From contig JAZUBK010000043.1 in NCBI GenBank assembly GCA_045638465.1, forward strand, positions 1 to 64,000: a stretch of DNA of 64,000 nt, read 5' to 3'. Under the pieces are notes generated by a model that saw only the letters and a program-made list of their open reading frames with translations, was not told where the DNA came from and did no database searches. This stretch comes from CAKVLS01 sp045638465 (lineage in GTDB: Bacteria > Bacillota > Clostridia > Christensenellales > UBA1242). The translations under genes and the position numbers were made by a program. This document shows, one piece after another, positions 42,034 through 51,421 of this stretch (positions within the stretch are counted from its first letter, which is position 1; every line of letters begins with the position of its first letter).

Positions 42034-43062
42034 ATGAAAAAATATAAAAATGATATTATCAACATTTTATTCATTGTCTTAGGAACTGTGGTTATGGCTT
42101 TTGCCTTTAACGTCTTTTTGTTTCCTAATGACATTTCACCAAGTGGATTCTCTGGTCTTTCTGCTATTTTGTCTATACTACTTGCCCAAATCGGCATCAA
42201 TATTCCAACATCAGTAATTTATTTGCTACTAAACGCAGTGCTATATGTCATAGCCTACAGACTCCTTGGCAAAAAGTTTGCCCTTATGGCTTTGATTGGC
42301 ATTTTGTCATTTTCTGTTGCCCTAGAACTTATTGCCCTTATCCCACTGGTTGTTGAGGAGGACTTGCTTGTGTGCGCAATTTATGGTGCGGGAATTATGG
42401 GACTTGGCACTGGTCTTGTACTAAGAAACAATGGTTCAACAGGTGGCAGTGATTTACTTGCCCTAATTATCCGTAGTAAAACTCAAGTTTTGACTACAGG
42501 CCAAATAATGATGGCTTTAAATATCGTCGTTTTGGCTCTTAGCTGTATCACATACGGCTTTGGACCACTTATGTATTCTATCATAACATTGGCACTTTCT
42601 TCTGTCGTAACCGACCTTGTAATAGATGGCGCAACTGGTGTTAGAGCTTACTACGTGTTTACAACAAAGAAAGAAGAAGTTTGTGCTGCAATTTATCAGC
42701 AAATAGGCAGAGGTGTAACTCAAATAAAAGCAGAAGGTATGTATACTCACACAGAAAGAGACATTTTACTTTGCCTTCTAAACAAATACCGTGCTCCATT
42801 GCTAAAACATATCGTTCACAAAATAGATAATGAGGCATTTGTTTTCTGCACACCTGTTAGCGAAGTTATTGGCAGAGGGTTTAGCGTTCCAGTAAAGAAA
42901 AATAAAGCAAAAGAACTTGCAGACAATATCCATGCAACCACTCAAAAAGCAAACGAAACAAATACACAAGCCTCAGAAAATATGCCTCAAGAAAACACAA
43001 AAACAGAAAAAGAAACAAAACCAAGCCCAAGAAAAAAAGCCCCAACCACAAAAAACAAATGA
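42034..43062 (+). CDS. YitT family membrane protein (DUF161/DUF2179) with basic tail
   Basis: 342 residues from the ATG at 42034, which follows AAGAGG; the frame runs upstream to 41989 without a site. Five to six membrane helices (IINILFIVLGTVVMAFAFNVFLFP, then GAGIMGLGTGLVLRNNGSTGGSDLLALII with the family's NGSTGGSD block) precede a cytoplasmic DUF2179 domain (RGVTQIKAEGMYTHTERDILLCL ... VIGRGF). Function is unknown for YitT proteins. The last 50 residues form a K/T/P-rich tail (ENTKTEKETKPSPRKKAPTTK) not usual for the family, like the tails on the ChrA half and the hydrolase. Confidence 0.9.
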   Translation: MKKYKNDIINILFIVLGTVVMAFAFNVFLFPNDISPSGFSGLSAILSILLAQIGINIPTSVIYLLLNAVLYVIAYRLLGKKFALMALIGILSFSVALELIALIPLVVEEDLLVCAIYGAGIMGLGTGLVLRNNGSTGGSDLLALIIRSKTQVLTTGQIMMALNIVVLALSCITYGFGPLMYSIITLALSSVVTDLVIDGATGVRAYYVFTTKKEEVCAAIYQQIGRGVTQIKAEGMYTHTERDILLCLLNKYRAPLLKHIVHKIDNEAFVFCTPVSEVIGRGFSVPVKKNKAKELADNIHATTQKANETNTQASENMPQENTKTEKETKPSPRKKAPTTKNK

Positions 43063-43145
43063 GCAAACTAAAATAAACTAGAATATAAAAAAATAAAATG
43101 TTAATAATTAAAAAATTCAGTTTGACCATTTATCAATATATACAA

Positions 43146-43175
43146 AAAAACAGCGAAAACGGATTCGCTGTTTTT
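43146..43175. terminator. Bidirectional intrinsic terminator
   Basis: Perfect 12-bp stem AAAAACAGCGAA / TTCGCTGTTTTT, loop of 6, between the YitT gene (+) and the zinc-ribbon gene (-). Confidence 0.85.
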
Positions 43176-43209
43176 ATTTTTTTGATTTACTTTGTTATGT
43201 GTTTTTAAC

Positions 43210-44052
43210 CTACCTCAATGGAGCGTCACAGTTTTTGCATTTGCTAGAAGAAAAATCATTTGATGTATTACAATATGGACATCTTATTGTAAGTTCACTT
43301 TCTTCTGTATTTTGTGGCACATACTCTGGGCCTATCTCTGACTCTAAACCTTGTTGGGAAGTTGGCTCTTCTTGTGTAGGTTGCTCTTGAGGATTTTTAT
43401 ATCCGGCAACAGCTCTTTGAGTTGCGGCTATTTTTTCATTTAACTCCTCTTTTGCATTTTTATGTTCTCTTACCGCCCATTTACCATTTAGTACGATAAG
43501 GGTTGTTAATACTGCAATAAATATACCAACAACCAAGAATGCTACCCACATATTTTCGGCAAGAGTAGTTTTTTCAAGCTCATATAATCCGTTTTCAGTT
43601 TGCATCTTCACATTTCCTACACCACTTACTTTATCCCAATTTTCGCCAATAATTTTTACAGTAAATGTATATCTTACTTCGCCGTTTTTTGTGGTTTTTT
43701 TGAAATTAGAAACCTCGGCTGTTGGAACTGGAATAGCTGAATTTTCGCTATAGTCTACTTTAAAAGCAATCGCATCACCATATTTTTGTTCTCTATCAAC
43801 TACCGTTATATGATATGTGGCCTCTTCAACGTGGATTTCTTCTTTTACATAATAAACGAACTCACCTGGGTGTTTTGATTGGTTAACAAGCATAACCAAG
43901 GCAAATATTAACGTAGCTACAAAAAAACCTAAGAAAAACATAATGAATATGTGTAGGTTTCTTTTTTGTTTTGGTTCGGTTATTTCTTTTCCGTTCACGG
44001 TCATTCTGTTGCCATCGCCCAATCTTGTTGCTGACCTTATTTTTATTTTCAT
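43210..44052 (-). CDS. Two-helix membrane protein with C-terminal zinc ribbon
   Basis: 280 residues. A membrane helix near residues 33-58 (IFIMFFLGFFVATLIFALVML), an extracytoplasmic beta-rich segment of about 110 residues, a second helix (MWVAFLVVGIFIAVLTTLIVL), a coiled region and a final four-cysteine ribbon IRCPYCNTSNDF-x5-CKNCDAPL. Both ends would be cytoplasmic. I recognise no family. It is transcribed away from the two-component system that starts at 44186, so it could be its target; that is a guess from position. AAGGAG precedes the ATG. Confidence 0.78.
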   Translation of the reverse strand: MKIKIRSATRLGDGNRMTVNGKEITEPKQKRNLHIFIMFFLGFFVATLIFALVMLVNQSKHPGEFVYYVKEEIHVEEATYHITVVDREQKYGDAIAFKVDYSENSAIPVPTAEVSNFKKTTKNGEVRYTFTVKIIGENWDKVSGVGNVKMQTENGLYELEKTTLAENMWVAFLVVGIFIAVLTTLIVLNGKWAVREHKNAKEELNEKIAATQRAVAGYKNPQEQPTQEEPTSQQGLESEIGPEYVPQNTEESELTIRCPYCNTSNDFSSSKCKNCDAPLR

Positions 44053-44185
44053 AATGTCGCTCCTTTTTTATGCTTTGAGTATAACACATTAATACAAAAA
44101 TTAAAAGTTATTTTGGGTCTTATGTTTGCCTAAAATATTTGTTATTAAAATTAATTTTTGCTAAACTATACTTAGGAGAAAAAAT

Positions 44186-44857
44186 ATGTTTAGTATTTTA
44201 GTTGTTGAAGACGATGTAAACCTTAATAAACTTATGTGCTCTGTTTTGACCCAAAACGGATACAAAACATACCCTTGTCACAACGCAGATAAAGCACTAG
44301 AAAGATTTGGGGACAACTACATTGATCTTGTTATCTCAGATATAATGATGCCAGGCAAAGATGGTTACGAACTAGCAAAAGAAATAAGAACAAAAAATAG
44401 CGAAGTTCCTATTTTGTTTGTTACTGCAAAAGAATCTATCGAAGACAAAGAAAAAGGCTTTGATATCGGCATAGATGATTATATGGTAAAACCTATTGAC
44501 CTCAGCGAACTTATGCTACGTGTAAAAGCCCTTCTTCGCAGAGCTAAGATAATCAACGAAAGGCAATTAACAATCGGCAAGACAAGACTTGACTATGATA
44601 GCCTAAAAGTTCATCGTGACGGCAAGATTATAGAGCTTCCACAAAAAGAATTCTTGATTTTGTACAAGCTCCTTTCCTTCCCTGACAAAATTTTTACCAG
44701 AGCCCAAATAATGGAAGAGTTTTGGCCAGGAGATAGCGACAGCTTGGAGCGTACAGTCGATGTACATATCACAAGAATAAGAGAAAAATTAAACGACAAC
44801 CCAGACTTTGAAATAATCACTGTTAGAGGTCTAGGATATAAGGCGACAATAAAATGA
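44186..44857 (+). CDS. OmpR-family response regulator
   Basis: 223 residues. Receiver domain with acidic pocket E8-D9-D10, phosphoacceptor D52 in LVISDIMMPGKDG and the conserved T/K pair (FVTAKES, DYMVKPIDL). The C-terminal winged helix (residues 125-223) ends with the typical ERTVDVHITRIREKL ... VRGLGYKATIK. TTAGGAG precedes the ATG and a TATACT box lies just upstream. The start of the histidine kinase overlaps its stop by 4 bp, so the two are translated together. Confidence 0.96.
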   Translation: MFSILVVEDDVNLNKLMCSVLTQNGYKTYPCHNADKALERFGDNYIDLVISDIMMPGKDGYELAKEIRTKNSEVPILFVTAKESIEDKEKGFDIGIDDYMVKPIDLSELMLRVKALLRRAKIINERQLTIGKTRLDYDSLKVHRDGKIIELPQKEFLILYKLLSFPDKIFTRAQIMEEFWPGDSDSLERTVDVHITRIREKLNDNPDFEIITVRGLGYKATIK

Positions 44858-45930
44858 AAAACAAAAACCAACTAAAAGATAAAAAATCGCAAACTTGGGT
44901 ATTTACACAACTAGTAGGGTTATCTTTGCTAACTATCGTAATGTCAATTTTGTTTTTGATAGTAACTACTGCAATATTTAGCCAATTTGATATTTTTAAC
45001 CTAAACGCCCTTGTTAATAACGGATTTTTCTATGTAATCATATTTATAGCGTTTGTTATATCAACGGTTATTTCTATCTTTATCCTAAGGGAATTTTCAA
45101 AACCTCTTAGCAATCTTTCGGACGCAGCAATGCAAGTTGCCCAAGGGAATTTTGAGATCAAACTAGAAAGACCAAAAAAACGCAACGGCAAAAGCCCTAA
45201 AAAATCTGAAATTGATATGGTTTATGATAGTTTCAACAAAATGGTCAACGAACTAAAACAAAACGAAATGTTCAAAACTGACTTTATCTCAAACGTATCA
45301 CACGAAATGAAAACTCCCCTTGCAACAATCCAAGGCTATGCGACTTTGCTACAAAACGAAAAACTAACAAAAAAAGAAAAACAAGAGTATCTATCTACAA
45401 TAATCACAGCAACAAAACAGTTAACTACTCTTACAACCAATATCCTAAAACTATCTAAACTAGAAAACCAAAGCATCTTTATTGAGCCTAAAGAATACAA
45501 CCTTGCAGAACAAATACGTAGAGTAATTTTGTCACTAGAGGGACTATGGAATAGCAAAGAGATTGACTTTAATATCGACGTTGACGAAATCTCTGCAAAA
45601 CTAGATGAGTCTTTGGTTGAACAAGTATGGAAAAACTTAATAGAAAACGCAATTAAATTTTCACCTCAAAAAGGCAAAATAGATATCTTGCTAAAGCAAG
45701 ACGAATCTCATATAATAGCCACCATAAAAGACAATGGTATAGGCATGTCAGAAAACACCAAAAAGCACCTGTTTGATAAATTCTATCAAGGCGACAACTC
45801 ACACTCAAAAGAAGGCAACGGCCTTGGTCTTGCCTTAGTAAAAAAGATAATAGATATCCACAACGCAGAAATAACAGTCGAAAGCGAAGTTGGTATTGGC
45901 TCAACCTTTATAATCAAATTCAAAAAATAA
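44854..45930 (+). CDS. Sensor histidine kinase partner
   Basis: 358 residues. Two membrane helices (about residues 18-42 and 58-79) frame only a short outer loop of about 15-20 residues, too small for a classical sensor domain, so the signal is likely to be in the membrane or from a partner. HAMP region to about 110, a basic insert (ERPKKRNGKSPKKSE), HisKA with H150 in SNVSHEMKTPLATIQGY, then HATPase_c with N box ENAIKFS, G1 DNGIGM, F box and G2 GNGLGLALVKKI. It pairs with the preceding OmpR-type regulator. The short sensor resembles intramembrane-sensing kinases of Firmicutes. Confidence 0.95.
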   Translation: MKNKNQLKDKKSQTWVFTQLVGLSLLTIVMSILFLIVTTAIFSQFDIFNLNALVNNGFFYVIIFIAFVISTVISIFILREFSKPLSNLSDAAMQVAQGNFEIKLERPKKRNGKSPKKSEIDMVYDSFNKMVNELKQNEMFKTDFISNVSHEMKTPLATIQGYATLLQNEKLTKKEKQEYLSTIITATKQLTTLTTNILKLSKLENQSIFIEPKEYNLAEQIRRVILSLEGLWNSKEIDFNIDVDEISAKLDESLVEQVWKNLIENAIKFSPQKGKIDILLKQDESHIIATIKDNGIGMSENTKKHLFDKFYQGDNSHSKEGNGLGLALVKKIIDIHNAEITVESEVGIGSTFIIKFKK

Positions 45931-45963
45931 AAAAAGAAGTGGCAAATTCCACTTCTTTTTTTT
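45931..45963. terminator. Bidirectional intrinsic terminator
   Basis: Perfect 12-bp stem AAAAAGAAGTGG / CCACTTCTTTTT, loop of 6, between the kinase gene (+) and the lipoprotein gene (-). Confidence 0.85.
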
Positions 45964-45967
45964 TGTA

Positions 45968-47779
45968 TTATAATGTATTTTCTTTTGGAGTTACACTAAA
46001 GAATGAAACAATCTCGTCTCCGTCTTTTATAACTATAGAAAATCTTACATTGTTACCATAACTTGTTCCTGTTTTCATCACGCTGAAATATTCAGTTGTA
46101 TTGATAACATAACAATGATTTGTTTTGTCCAAATAATACTCGCAACTTCCAGCATCAGTCCACTCTATTGATTGAGGATTTACGCCATACTCGTCACAAT
46201 ATTTTGTTACGTCCAAAACAGAGCAGTAAATGTCTTGCATAACAAAGTTTGTTGTAACCGCTCCATCAACTGTAAGTGTATATGAAATAGGAATATTTGT
46301 TGTCAAAGAGCTATATATTTTTTTATCAACAAGTTCTGACTCTAACTTGTGAAGGGCGTTTTCTACAGTAACCACGATAGAATATGTCTTTCCATCTTGT
46401 AGTGATGTAAGGAAGGTAGAAGGAATAATAATGTTATAATCAGAAATTTGAGCTTCACTAGCATCTAGAGCAATAAATGAGCCGTTATTTATAAATTTAC
46501 CATCAACACCACCCTCAGCATCAAGAACTTTTGTTTCAGCCTCTGTGTAGTGAGTTTCGGTTTGGTTGCCTGTATTTTCAAAAGGAACAAGTACATGGCT
46601 TTTTTTGTTGCCAATAATTACACCATTATTTGTGCAATTAATTACTTCATGAATATTTTGAACTATGGTATTTGTTTTGTATGTGTCATTACCAAAGAAT
46701 ATTCCGATAGAACCTGTAGTTGTTACATCTGCATTGTTTACACAATTTCTAAAAGTAACTTTTCCATCTGTTTTTGGATAACCACCAACAAAAATTCCAC
46801 TCCAACTTGAAGTTGAATTTATTTTTGTTACGTCCATTGTGCAATTTGTTATATCAAAAGACGCATCGTGCATAACGTGACTGATAAACGCAGATTTATT
46901 TGTTCCTTGTTGATTAATTGGGGCGCCGTTTGAATCTATAGTAATATTCTCAAATTTTGTTGTATCTCTACGTGCTCCTTCATTATAAACGCCACCGCTT
47001 GTATAAAAAGCAAGACCTACAACACTGTCTGCCAAAGAAACATCTAGGTTTTTAATTGTTGTATCTACTATTATGTTAAATATATAACCTGAAGGAAAGT
47101 TGGTTGGGTTTACATTAGAAAGTTTGTAATTTCCCTCATTATCATTTGTAAAAACATTTGTTTTTGCTCCGTCTAGTACAAATGAAGAATAACCAGTTGC
47201 GGTAATTACTTGGCTATCAAAGACGATATCATTTATTAATCTAAAATATTGTTTTGAGGTTTCATAAGTCCAAGTTTTTACACCACTTTTCTCAGCGCTT
47301 ACTACATTTACTGTAGCATATCCAGTTGTTTTAACAACTTTGTCATAAGTGTCTGAACTAGGGACTTTTGTATCTCCTTGGTAATAATCTACTTCTTCGC
47401 TACTTGTAAGTGCAGAAACAGAATCTGCCATTTTCTTGAAATGCTCTTCGGTAGAAATAAGATATGGATTTTCTTGTGTTCCGTTACCACCTTTTGCAAT
47501 TAGTGTAGCGGTATCATTTTTCCAACCTTTTAATACCCATTGTCTAGCATAACCATTTTCATCTTCTAGAACAGGCCAATTTGTTTGGTCATTTAAATCT
47601 TTTTTATCAATCTTCTTTACAACATTTTTTGTAGAAGAATCGTTATCTTCATCAAAAACCAAGGTATAACTAGAGTTTTCTTTGTCTCCATCGTTATTGC
47701 CACAAGCCGTAAACATGCCTGTGCAACATATTGCAGCCAAAGAACCTAACGCTATCTTTTTTAGAATATCCTTTTTCAT
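45968..47779 (-). CDS. Large surface lipoprotein with beta-helix-like body
   Basis: 603 residues. The signal peptide (LKKIALGSLAAICCTGMFTAC) ends in a lipobox cysteine near residue 26, followed by an acidic, asparagine-rich linker. The segment NGTQENPYLISTEEHFKKMADSV is the entry motif common to secreted beta-helix/GLUG-type proteins, and the later repeats (KFENITIDSNGAPINQQG, FDITNCTMDVTKINS, VTFRNCVNNADVTTTGS, HEVINCTNNGVIIGN) fit a parallel beta-helix. Its layout is like that of the lipoprotein at 32226-33674, with which it shares the FTAC lipobox. Ligand unknown. AGGAGG precedes the ATG. Confidence 0.83.
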   Translation of the reverse strand: MKKDILKKIALGSLAAICCTGMFTACGNNDGDKENSSYTLVFDEDNDSSTKNVVKKIDKKDLNDQTNWPVLEDENGYARQWVLKGWKNDTATLIAKGGNGTQENPYLISTEEHFKKMADSVSALTSSEEVDYYQGDTKVPSSDTYDKVVKTTGYATVNVVSAEKSGVKTWTYETSKQYFRLINDIVFDSQVITATGYSSFVLDGAKTNVFTNDNEGNYKLSNVNPTNFPSGYIFNIIVDTTIKNLDVSLADSVVGLAFYTSGGVYNEGARRDTTKFENITIDSNGAPINQQGTNKSAFISHVMHDASFDITNCTMDVTKINSTSSWSGIFVGGYPKTDGKVTFRNCVNNADVTTTGSIGIFFGNDTYKTNTIVQNIHEVINCTNNGVIIGNKKSHVLVPFENTGNQTETHYTEAETKVLDAEGGVDGKFINNGSFIALDASEAQISDYNIIIPSTFLTSLQDGKTYSIVVTVENALHKLESELVDKKIYSSLTTNIPISYTLTVDGAVTTNFVMQDIYCSVLDVTKYCDEYGVNPQSIEWTDAGSCEYYLDKTNHCYVINTTEYFSVMKTGTSYGNNVRFSIVIKDGDEIVSFFSVTPKENTL

Positions 47780-47953
47780 TTTTACCTCCTAAAAAATTCT
47801 ACTTTTATTGTACATTTTTTATTCTCTCTATGTCAAATTATTTATATATATATTATGCGTATAACTTAATTAAAATATCAATCTAAAATCTTCCCCTTGT
47901 GCCTAAGCAAAGCTTTTTTTTATAATTAAAATAATTATTCTAAACTTCATTGT

Positions 47954-47982
47954 TTGATTTTTAATAAAAAGTATATTATAAT
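47954..47982 (+). promoter_or_regulatory. Promoter of the tRNA-Arg gene
   Basis: TTGATT (47954-47959), 17 bp, TATAAT (47977-47982), about 30 bp before the mature tRNA 5' end. Confidence 0.65.
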
Positions 47983-48011
47983 AGCAATATCGCAAAGCAA
48001 TACAAGATTAT

Positions 48012-48086
48012 GTTTTTGTAGTTCAATGGATAGAACAGTCGCCTCCTAAGCGACCGATGCGGGTTCGATTCCCGCCGAGAACACCA
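48012..48086 (+). tRNA. tRNA-Arg(CCU)
   Basis: Complete cloverleaf: acceptor GTTTTTG/CGAGAAC (with two G-U pairs), D stem GTTC/GAAC, anticodon stem GTCGC/GCGAC with loop CTCCTAA (anticodon CCT, reads AGG), T arm GCGGG-TTCGATT-CCCGC, and an encoded CCA end. It is single, with its own promoter and terminator, and no integrase or att-like repeat is visible beside it. Confidence 0.97.
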
Positions 48087-48090
48087 CAAA

Positions 48091-48122
48091 AAAAACGCCT
48101 CAGATTTTTGAGGCGTTTTTTT
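48091..48122 (+). terminator. Intrinsic terminator of the tRNA gene
   Basis: AAAAACGCCTCA / TGAGGCGTTTTT stem with a 6-nt loop and T8 tail. Confidence 0.85.
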
Positions 48123-48151
48123 TGATTAAAAGAAAACCACGGCTTTTATAT

Positions 48152-48180
48152 TTGATAAAAATATTGTGCTGTGGTATACT
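48152..48180 (+). promoter_or_regulatory. Promoter of the sugar kinase gene
   Basis: TTGATA (48152-48157), 17 bp, TATACT (48175-48180) with an upstream TGG extended -10. Confidence 0.65.
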
Positions 48181-48209
48181 GACCTTGGAATTTTTGAGAG
48201 GGAAAAATT

Positions 48210-49238
48210 ATGAATAACAAAAAGAACATTGTTGCTTTTGGGGAGATTATGCTAAGGCTTACTCCACCTGATTATACAACTATCGCCCAAGCTAGAAACT
48301 TCATCGCAAATTATGGCGGTGGCGAAGCAAATGTTTTAGTCTCACTATCACATTTGGGCCACAACACTGAGTTTATAACAAAAGTACCTGACAACCAACT
48401 TGGCGAATCTGCAATAAAACACCTAAAAGGCCACGGAGTAAATACAGATCATATCGCAAGGGGCGGATCTAACCTTGGTATGTATTTTGTAGAAACAGGT
48501 TTTGGTGGTAGACCATCAAAAGTTTTGTATAACCGTAAATACTCATCTGTTACTACTATTGAACCAAAAGACATTGATTTTGACGAAGTGTTTTCTAACG
48601 CTAGTTGGTTTCATCTTTCTGGCATCACTCTTGCTCTTGGCAATCACACTAGAACACTTGCCTATAAGTGCCTTGAGTACTGCGTAAAGTACGGCGTAAA
48701 AGTTTCTTTTGACTTTAACTACCGCTCTAAACTTTGGGATAATATTGATAGTGCAAGACCATATTTTAAAAAGGTTATTCCTTTTGTTGACGTATTGTTT
48801 GCGAACCATTTTGATATTCAAGAGATTTTGGAAGTAAAGCTAGACGAAGAACCTTCAGATCTTATAACAAAGAAAATTGAACTTTCTAAAAAGCTGATTT
48901 CTCAAACAAAACTAACATATGTGTTTGGCACTGATCGTGTCGTTCACACCGCCAGTGACAACTCGTTGTCTTCATACTGCATAGATAAAAAAGGCAACTA
49001 CCATAGCCACGGACCAATTAGATTTTCTATCTATGACCGAATAGGTGGTGGTGATGCTTTTGCCTCTGGAGTTTTACATGGTCTAATCAAAGATTTTAAA
49101 AACCCAGAGTACGCACTAAAGTTTGGCCTTGCTACATCTATACTAGAGCATACTTTGTATGGCGACGTTTCTACATTGTCAGAAGCAGAGGTTGAAGAGT
49201 TTATCAAAACCAACGGCGACGCCAGTATCCAAAGATAA
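48210..49238 (+). CDS. kdgK: PfkB-family sugar kinase, probably 2-dehydro-3-deoxygluconokinase
   Basis: 342 residues. Ribokinase fold: N-terminal VAFGEIMLRLTPPDYTTIAQA and YGGGEANVLVSLSHLGHNTEFIT resemble KdgK (the glycine-rich substrate lid), and the C-terminal DRIGGGDAFASGVLHGLI supplies the anion hole and catalytic aspartate. It would phosphorylate 2-keto-3-deoxygluconate or a related sugar acid. No KDPG aldolase or uronate genes are adjacent, so substrate assignment is moderate. GAGAGGG precedes the ATG. Confidence 0.87.
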   Translation: MNNKKNIVAFGEIMLRLTPPDYTTIAQARNFIANYGGGEANVLVSLSHLGHNTEFITKVPDNQLGESAIKHLKGHGVNTDHIARGGSNLGMYFVETGFGGRPSKVLYNRKYSSVTTIEPKDIDFDEVFSNASWFHLSGITLALGNHTRTLAYKCLEYCVKYGVKVSFDFNYRSKLWDNIDSARPYFKKVIPFVDVLFANHFDIQEILEVKLDEEPSDLITKKIELSKKLISQTKLTYVFGTDRVVHTASDNSLSSYCIDKKGNYHSHGPIRFSIYDRIGGGDAFASGVLHGLIKDFKNPEYALKFGLATSILEHTLYGDVSTLSEAEVEEFIKTNGDASIQR

Positions 49239-49242
49239 TCAT

Positions 49243-49276
49243 AAAAAGAACCTAAAACATAGGTTCTTTTTTTTAT
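49243..49276 (+). terminator. Intrinsic terminator after the sugar kinase gene
   Basis: Eleven-base-pair stem AAAAAGAACCT / AGGTTCTTTTT with a 7-nt loop. Confidence 0.85.
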
Positions 49277-49304
49277 TTTTTCAGTTTTTGCAAATTTTGG
49301 GGTA

Positions 49305-49333
49305 TTGACAGTGGGCTTTGGTTGGGGTAAACT
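49305..49333 (+). promoter_or_regulatory. Promoter of the 476-residue unknown gene
   Basis: TTGACA (49305-49310), 17 bp, TAAACT (49328-49333). A small hairpin, ATTGTC/GACAAT, lies between the -10 and the AAGGAG ribosome site. Confidence 0.65.
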
Positions 49334-49365
49334 ATTATTGTCGTAAGACAATAAGGAGATATTAA

Positions 49366-50796
49366 ATGTATTATACTAAACAAAAAGGTTTTGGACCATT
49401 TAAGCGTTGGGCTTTGATGGAAAAGGTTACACCTAGACACAAAGAGGAAGAAGTAAAACTAAGAAATGGCTTTTTGTACACAGAAGGTGGCAAAAGACCT
49501 ATCAGTTCTGCACAAATCACTATTGACAAAGACGGTTTTATTGTATTTGAAGGTACAGGCAGAACTTCTGTTAGGGCAAAATCTTTTGAAGCATATAGTA
49601 ATGGATATGTATTTAGAACTGACGAAGGCACACAAGGTTATATAGCAAGAAATGGTAACGTTGTAAATCCAGTTCAAAAAGGATATACATACAAAGATGG
49701 TGCTACTGTCACTGGCGTTGAAGTAAGTGGCAAGACACTTGTTTTCCAAAAGGTTTCTAACGATGGAAAAATCTTCTATACAGTAGGCGACGCTCTATCT
49801 GGCCTTGAAGTTTTCCCAGGAAAATATACTAGTTATTCTTTTGGTGACAGAGAGGAAGGAATCCTTGGCAAATTTATTATCCTAGGCAATGCAGACGGAA
49901 CAAAAACCATTGTAAACCATGCTTGGGCTATGCTAGGCGAAAACATCACAAAATATGCAAAGTGCGATGAAACTTTGTATTTGCTAAGCAACACACCAAA
50001 GAATCCAAACGGCCACAAAACAGTGCTTGAAGGTTACCCTATAGCAACTGCAACTACTGGAACACCTACTTTGAAATTTTTGCAATATGGCGTAACAGAA
50101 TTTGACATAGATTATAGAGAGTTGATCACATATGATGGCAAACTATCTACAGTATATGACGTTTCACCTTACGAAAAAGGTTCTATTATCCCTAGATTCT
50201 CTAGAGAGGGTAAGATCACAAACATTTCACCTATGTTCGACGAACATGATTTCTATACATTAGAAAAAGACGGCGAAAAAACAGTTCTTCTAGAAAATGG
50301 TACTCCATGTAACAACCCAGAGCTAAAAGGCCTAAAATCTATCGGCGAAAGACATGGTTTTGCTTACGTTGTAGATGTAGAAACTAAAGACGGAGTAAAA
50401 CACGGCGTTGTTAGAACAAAAGACCTTTCTACACTTGTTGCTCCTCGATATGACAGAATAAAATTTTTGGGAAGAGATGAAGACGAAGAAAAACTTTGTC
50501 TTGCAACTTTTGGTCAAACATTTAGAATAGACAAATTTACTCCTGCATGTATTTCTGGACAAGAAACAATTTATACATCAGAAAATTTAGTTCCTCTAAA
50601 CCAATATGAAAAGGCACAACTAATCAAAAACGAGCCTTACACTCTATATGTATCAGATTCTGTTGATGAATGCAAAGTTCTTGACCTTAGCGGAAAAGAT
50701 AACAGACCAGTTGCTTATAATGCAGCAGTATATGCAAGTAAACAACTTGGAATTCCTCTTCCATCAAAAGATATTGAATTTGTAAAAGATTGTTAA
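49366..50796 (+). CDS. Cytoplasmic beta-rich protein of unknown function
   Basis: 476 residues with no signal peptide or membrane helix. It is almost entirely short beta strands with D/N-G turns (NGFLYTEGGKRPISSAQITI, DGKIFYTVGDALSGLEV, DGEKTVLLENGTPC), suggesting a beta-propeller or WG-repeat-like layout, though the canonical WG pattern is not clear. I do not recognise a family and assign no function. A strong promoter and AAGGAG site imply good expression. It is monocistronic, ending in a bidirectional terminator before the convergent chromate-transporter genes. Confidence 0.8.
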   Translation: MYYTKQKGFGPFKRWALMEKVTPRHKEEEVKLRNGFLYTEGGKRPISSAQITIDKDGFIVFEGTGRTSVRAKSFEAYSNGYVFRTDEGTQGYIARNGNVVNPVQKGYTYKDGATVTGVEVSGKTLVFQKVSNDGKIFYTVGDALSGLEVFPGKYTSYSFGDREEGILGKFIILGNADGTKTIVNHAWAMLGENITKYAKCDETLYLLSNTPKNPNGHKTVLEGYPIATATTGTPTLKFLQYGVTEFDIDYRELITYDGKLSTVYDVSPYEKGSIIPRFSREGKITNISPMFDEHDFYTLEKDGEKTVLLENGTPCNNPELKGLKSIGERHGFAYVVDVETKDGVKHGVVRTKDLSTLVAPRYDRIKFLGRDEDEEKLCLATFGQTFRIDKFTPACISGQETIYTSENLVPLNQYEKAQLIKNEPYTLYVSDSVDECKVLDLSGKDNRPVAYNAAVYASKQLGIPLPSKDIEFVKDC

Positions 50797-50804
50797 TAAA
50801 CAAA

Positions 50805-50837
50805 AAAACACATATCACTTTTGATATGTGTTTTTTA
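50805..50837. terminator. Bidirectional intrinsic terminator
   Basis: Perfect 13-bp stem AAAACACATATCA / TGATATGTGTTTT with a 4-nt loop. Confidence 0.85.
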
Positions 50838-50842
50838 TTTTT

Positions 50843-51421
50843 CTAAATTGGCAAAGCATATAGCAAAAGCCCTAAAGATGCAGAAATCAAAATAATGATT
50901 ATTGGTGACAGCTTTTTGTTTTTTACTTTTAACAAGGTAAAGTATAAAGTAGCAAGAATACCAAATATTACAATACCCTTCCAATCGATAACCATTTTGT
51001 CGCCGATAGTTGCAACATTGAAGATTGTGCTTATAATCATAGTAATTGAAGTAGCCAAAATAAGTCCAACAACAGCAGGTCTTATCCCACTAAGCACCCC
51101 TTGAACTCCTGCGTATTTTAGAATATTTTTTAAAACCGCACTAACTATAAGTATAATAATAAAAGCAGGAAGTACCACTCCTAGAGTGGCAAGAAAAGCC
51201 CCTAAGATTCCACCCTGAGAAGAACCTATAAAGGTTGCCATATTTACAGCTATTGGGCCAGGGGTTGATTCTGATACCGCAATAAAGTTCATAAAGACAT
51301 CTTCAGTTAGCCAACCATTAGACAACACCTCTTCTCTCATAAGAGGAATCATACCATATCCGCCACCAAAAGAGACTGCACCAATTTTGAGAAAGGTTAA
51401 AAATAGTTTTAGATAAATCAT
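50843..51421 (-). CDS. chrA: Chromate transporter, short half (CHR domain)
   Basis: 192 residues, one CHR domain of about five helices. Signature: FLKIGAVSFGGGYGMIPLMREEV, then FMNFIAVSESTPGPIAVNMATFIG, the FGGG-x-G and STPGP motifs of the family. Bacteria with half-size ChrA proteins need two antiparallel partners; the other half is encoded directly upstream with a 4-bp overlap. Physiological substrate in an anaerobe is uncertain; some members move chromate or sulfate. Confidence 0.93.
   Translation of the reverse strand: MIYLKLFLTFLKIGAVSFGGGYGMIPLMREEVLSNGWLTEDVFMNFIAVSESTPGPIAVNMATFIGSSQGGILGAFLATLGVVLPAFIIILIVSAVLKNILKYAGVQGVLSGIRPAVVGLILATSITMIISTIFNVATIGDKMVIDWKGIVIFGILATLYFTLLKVKNKKLSPIIIILISASLGLLLYALPI

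Noticed and set aside
48012..48122. Integration site at tRNA-Arg
   Set aside because: No integrase, no repeat of the tRNA 3' end and no change in gene content or composition on either side.
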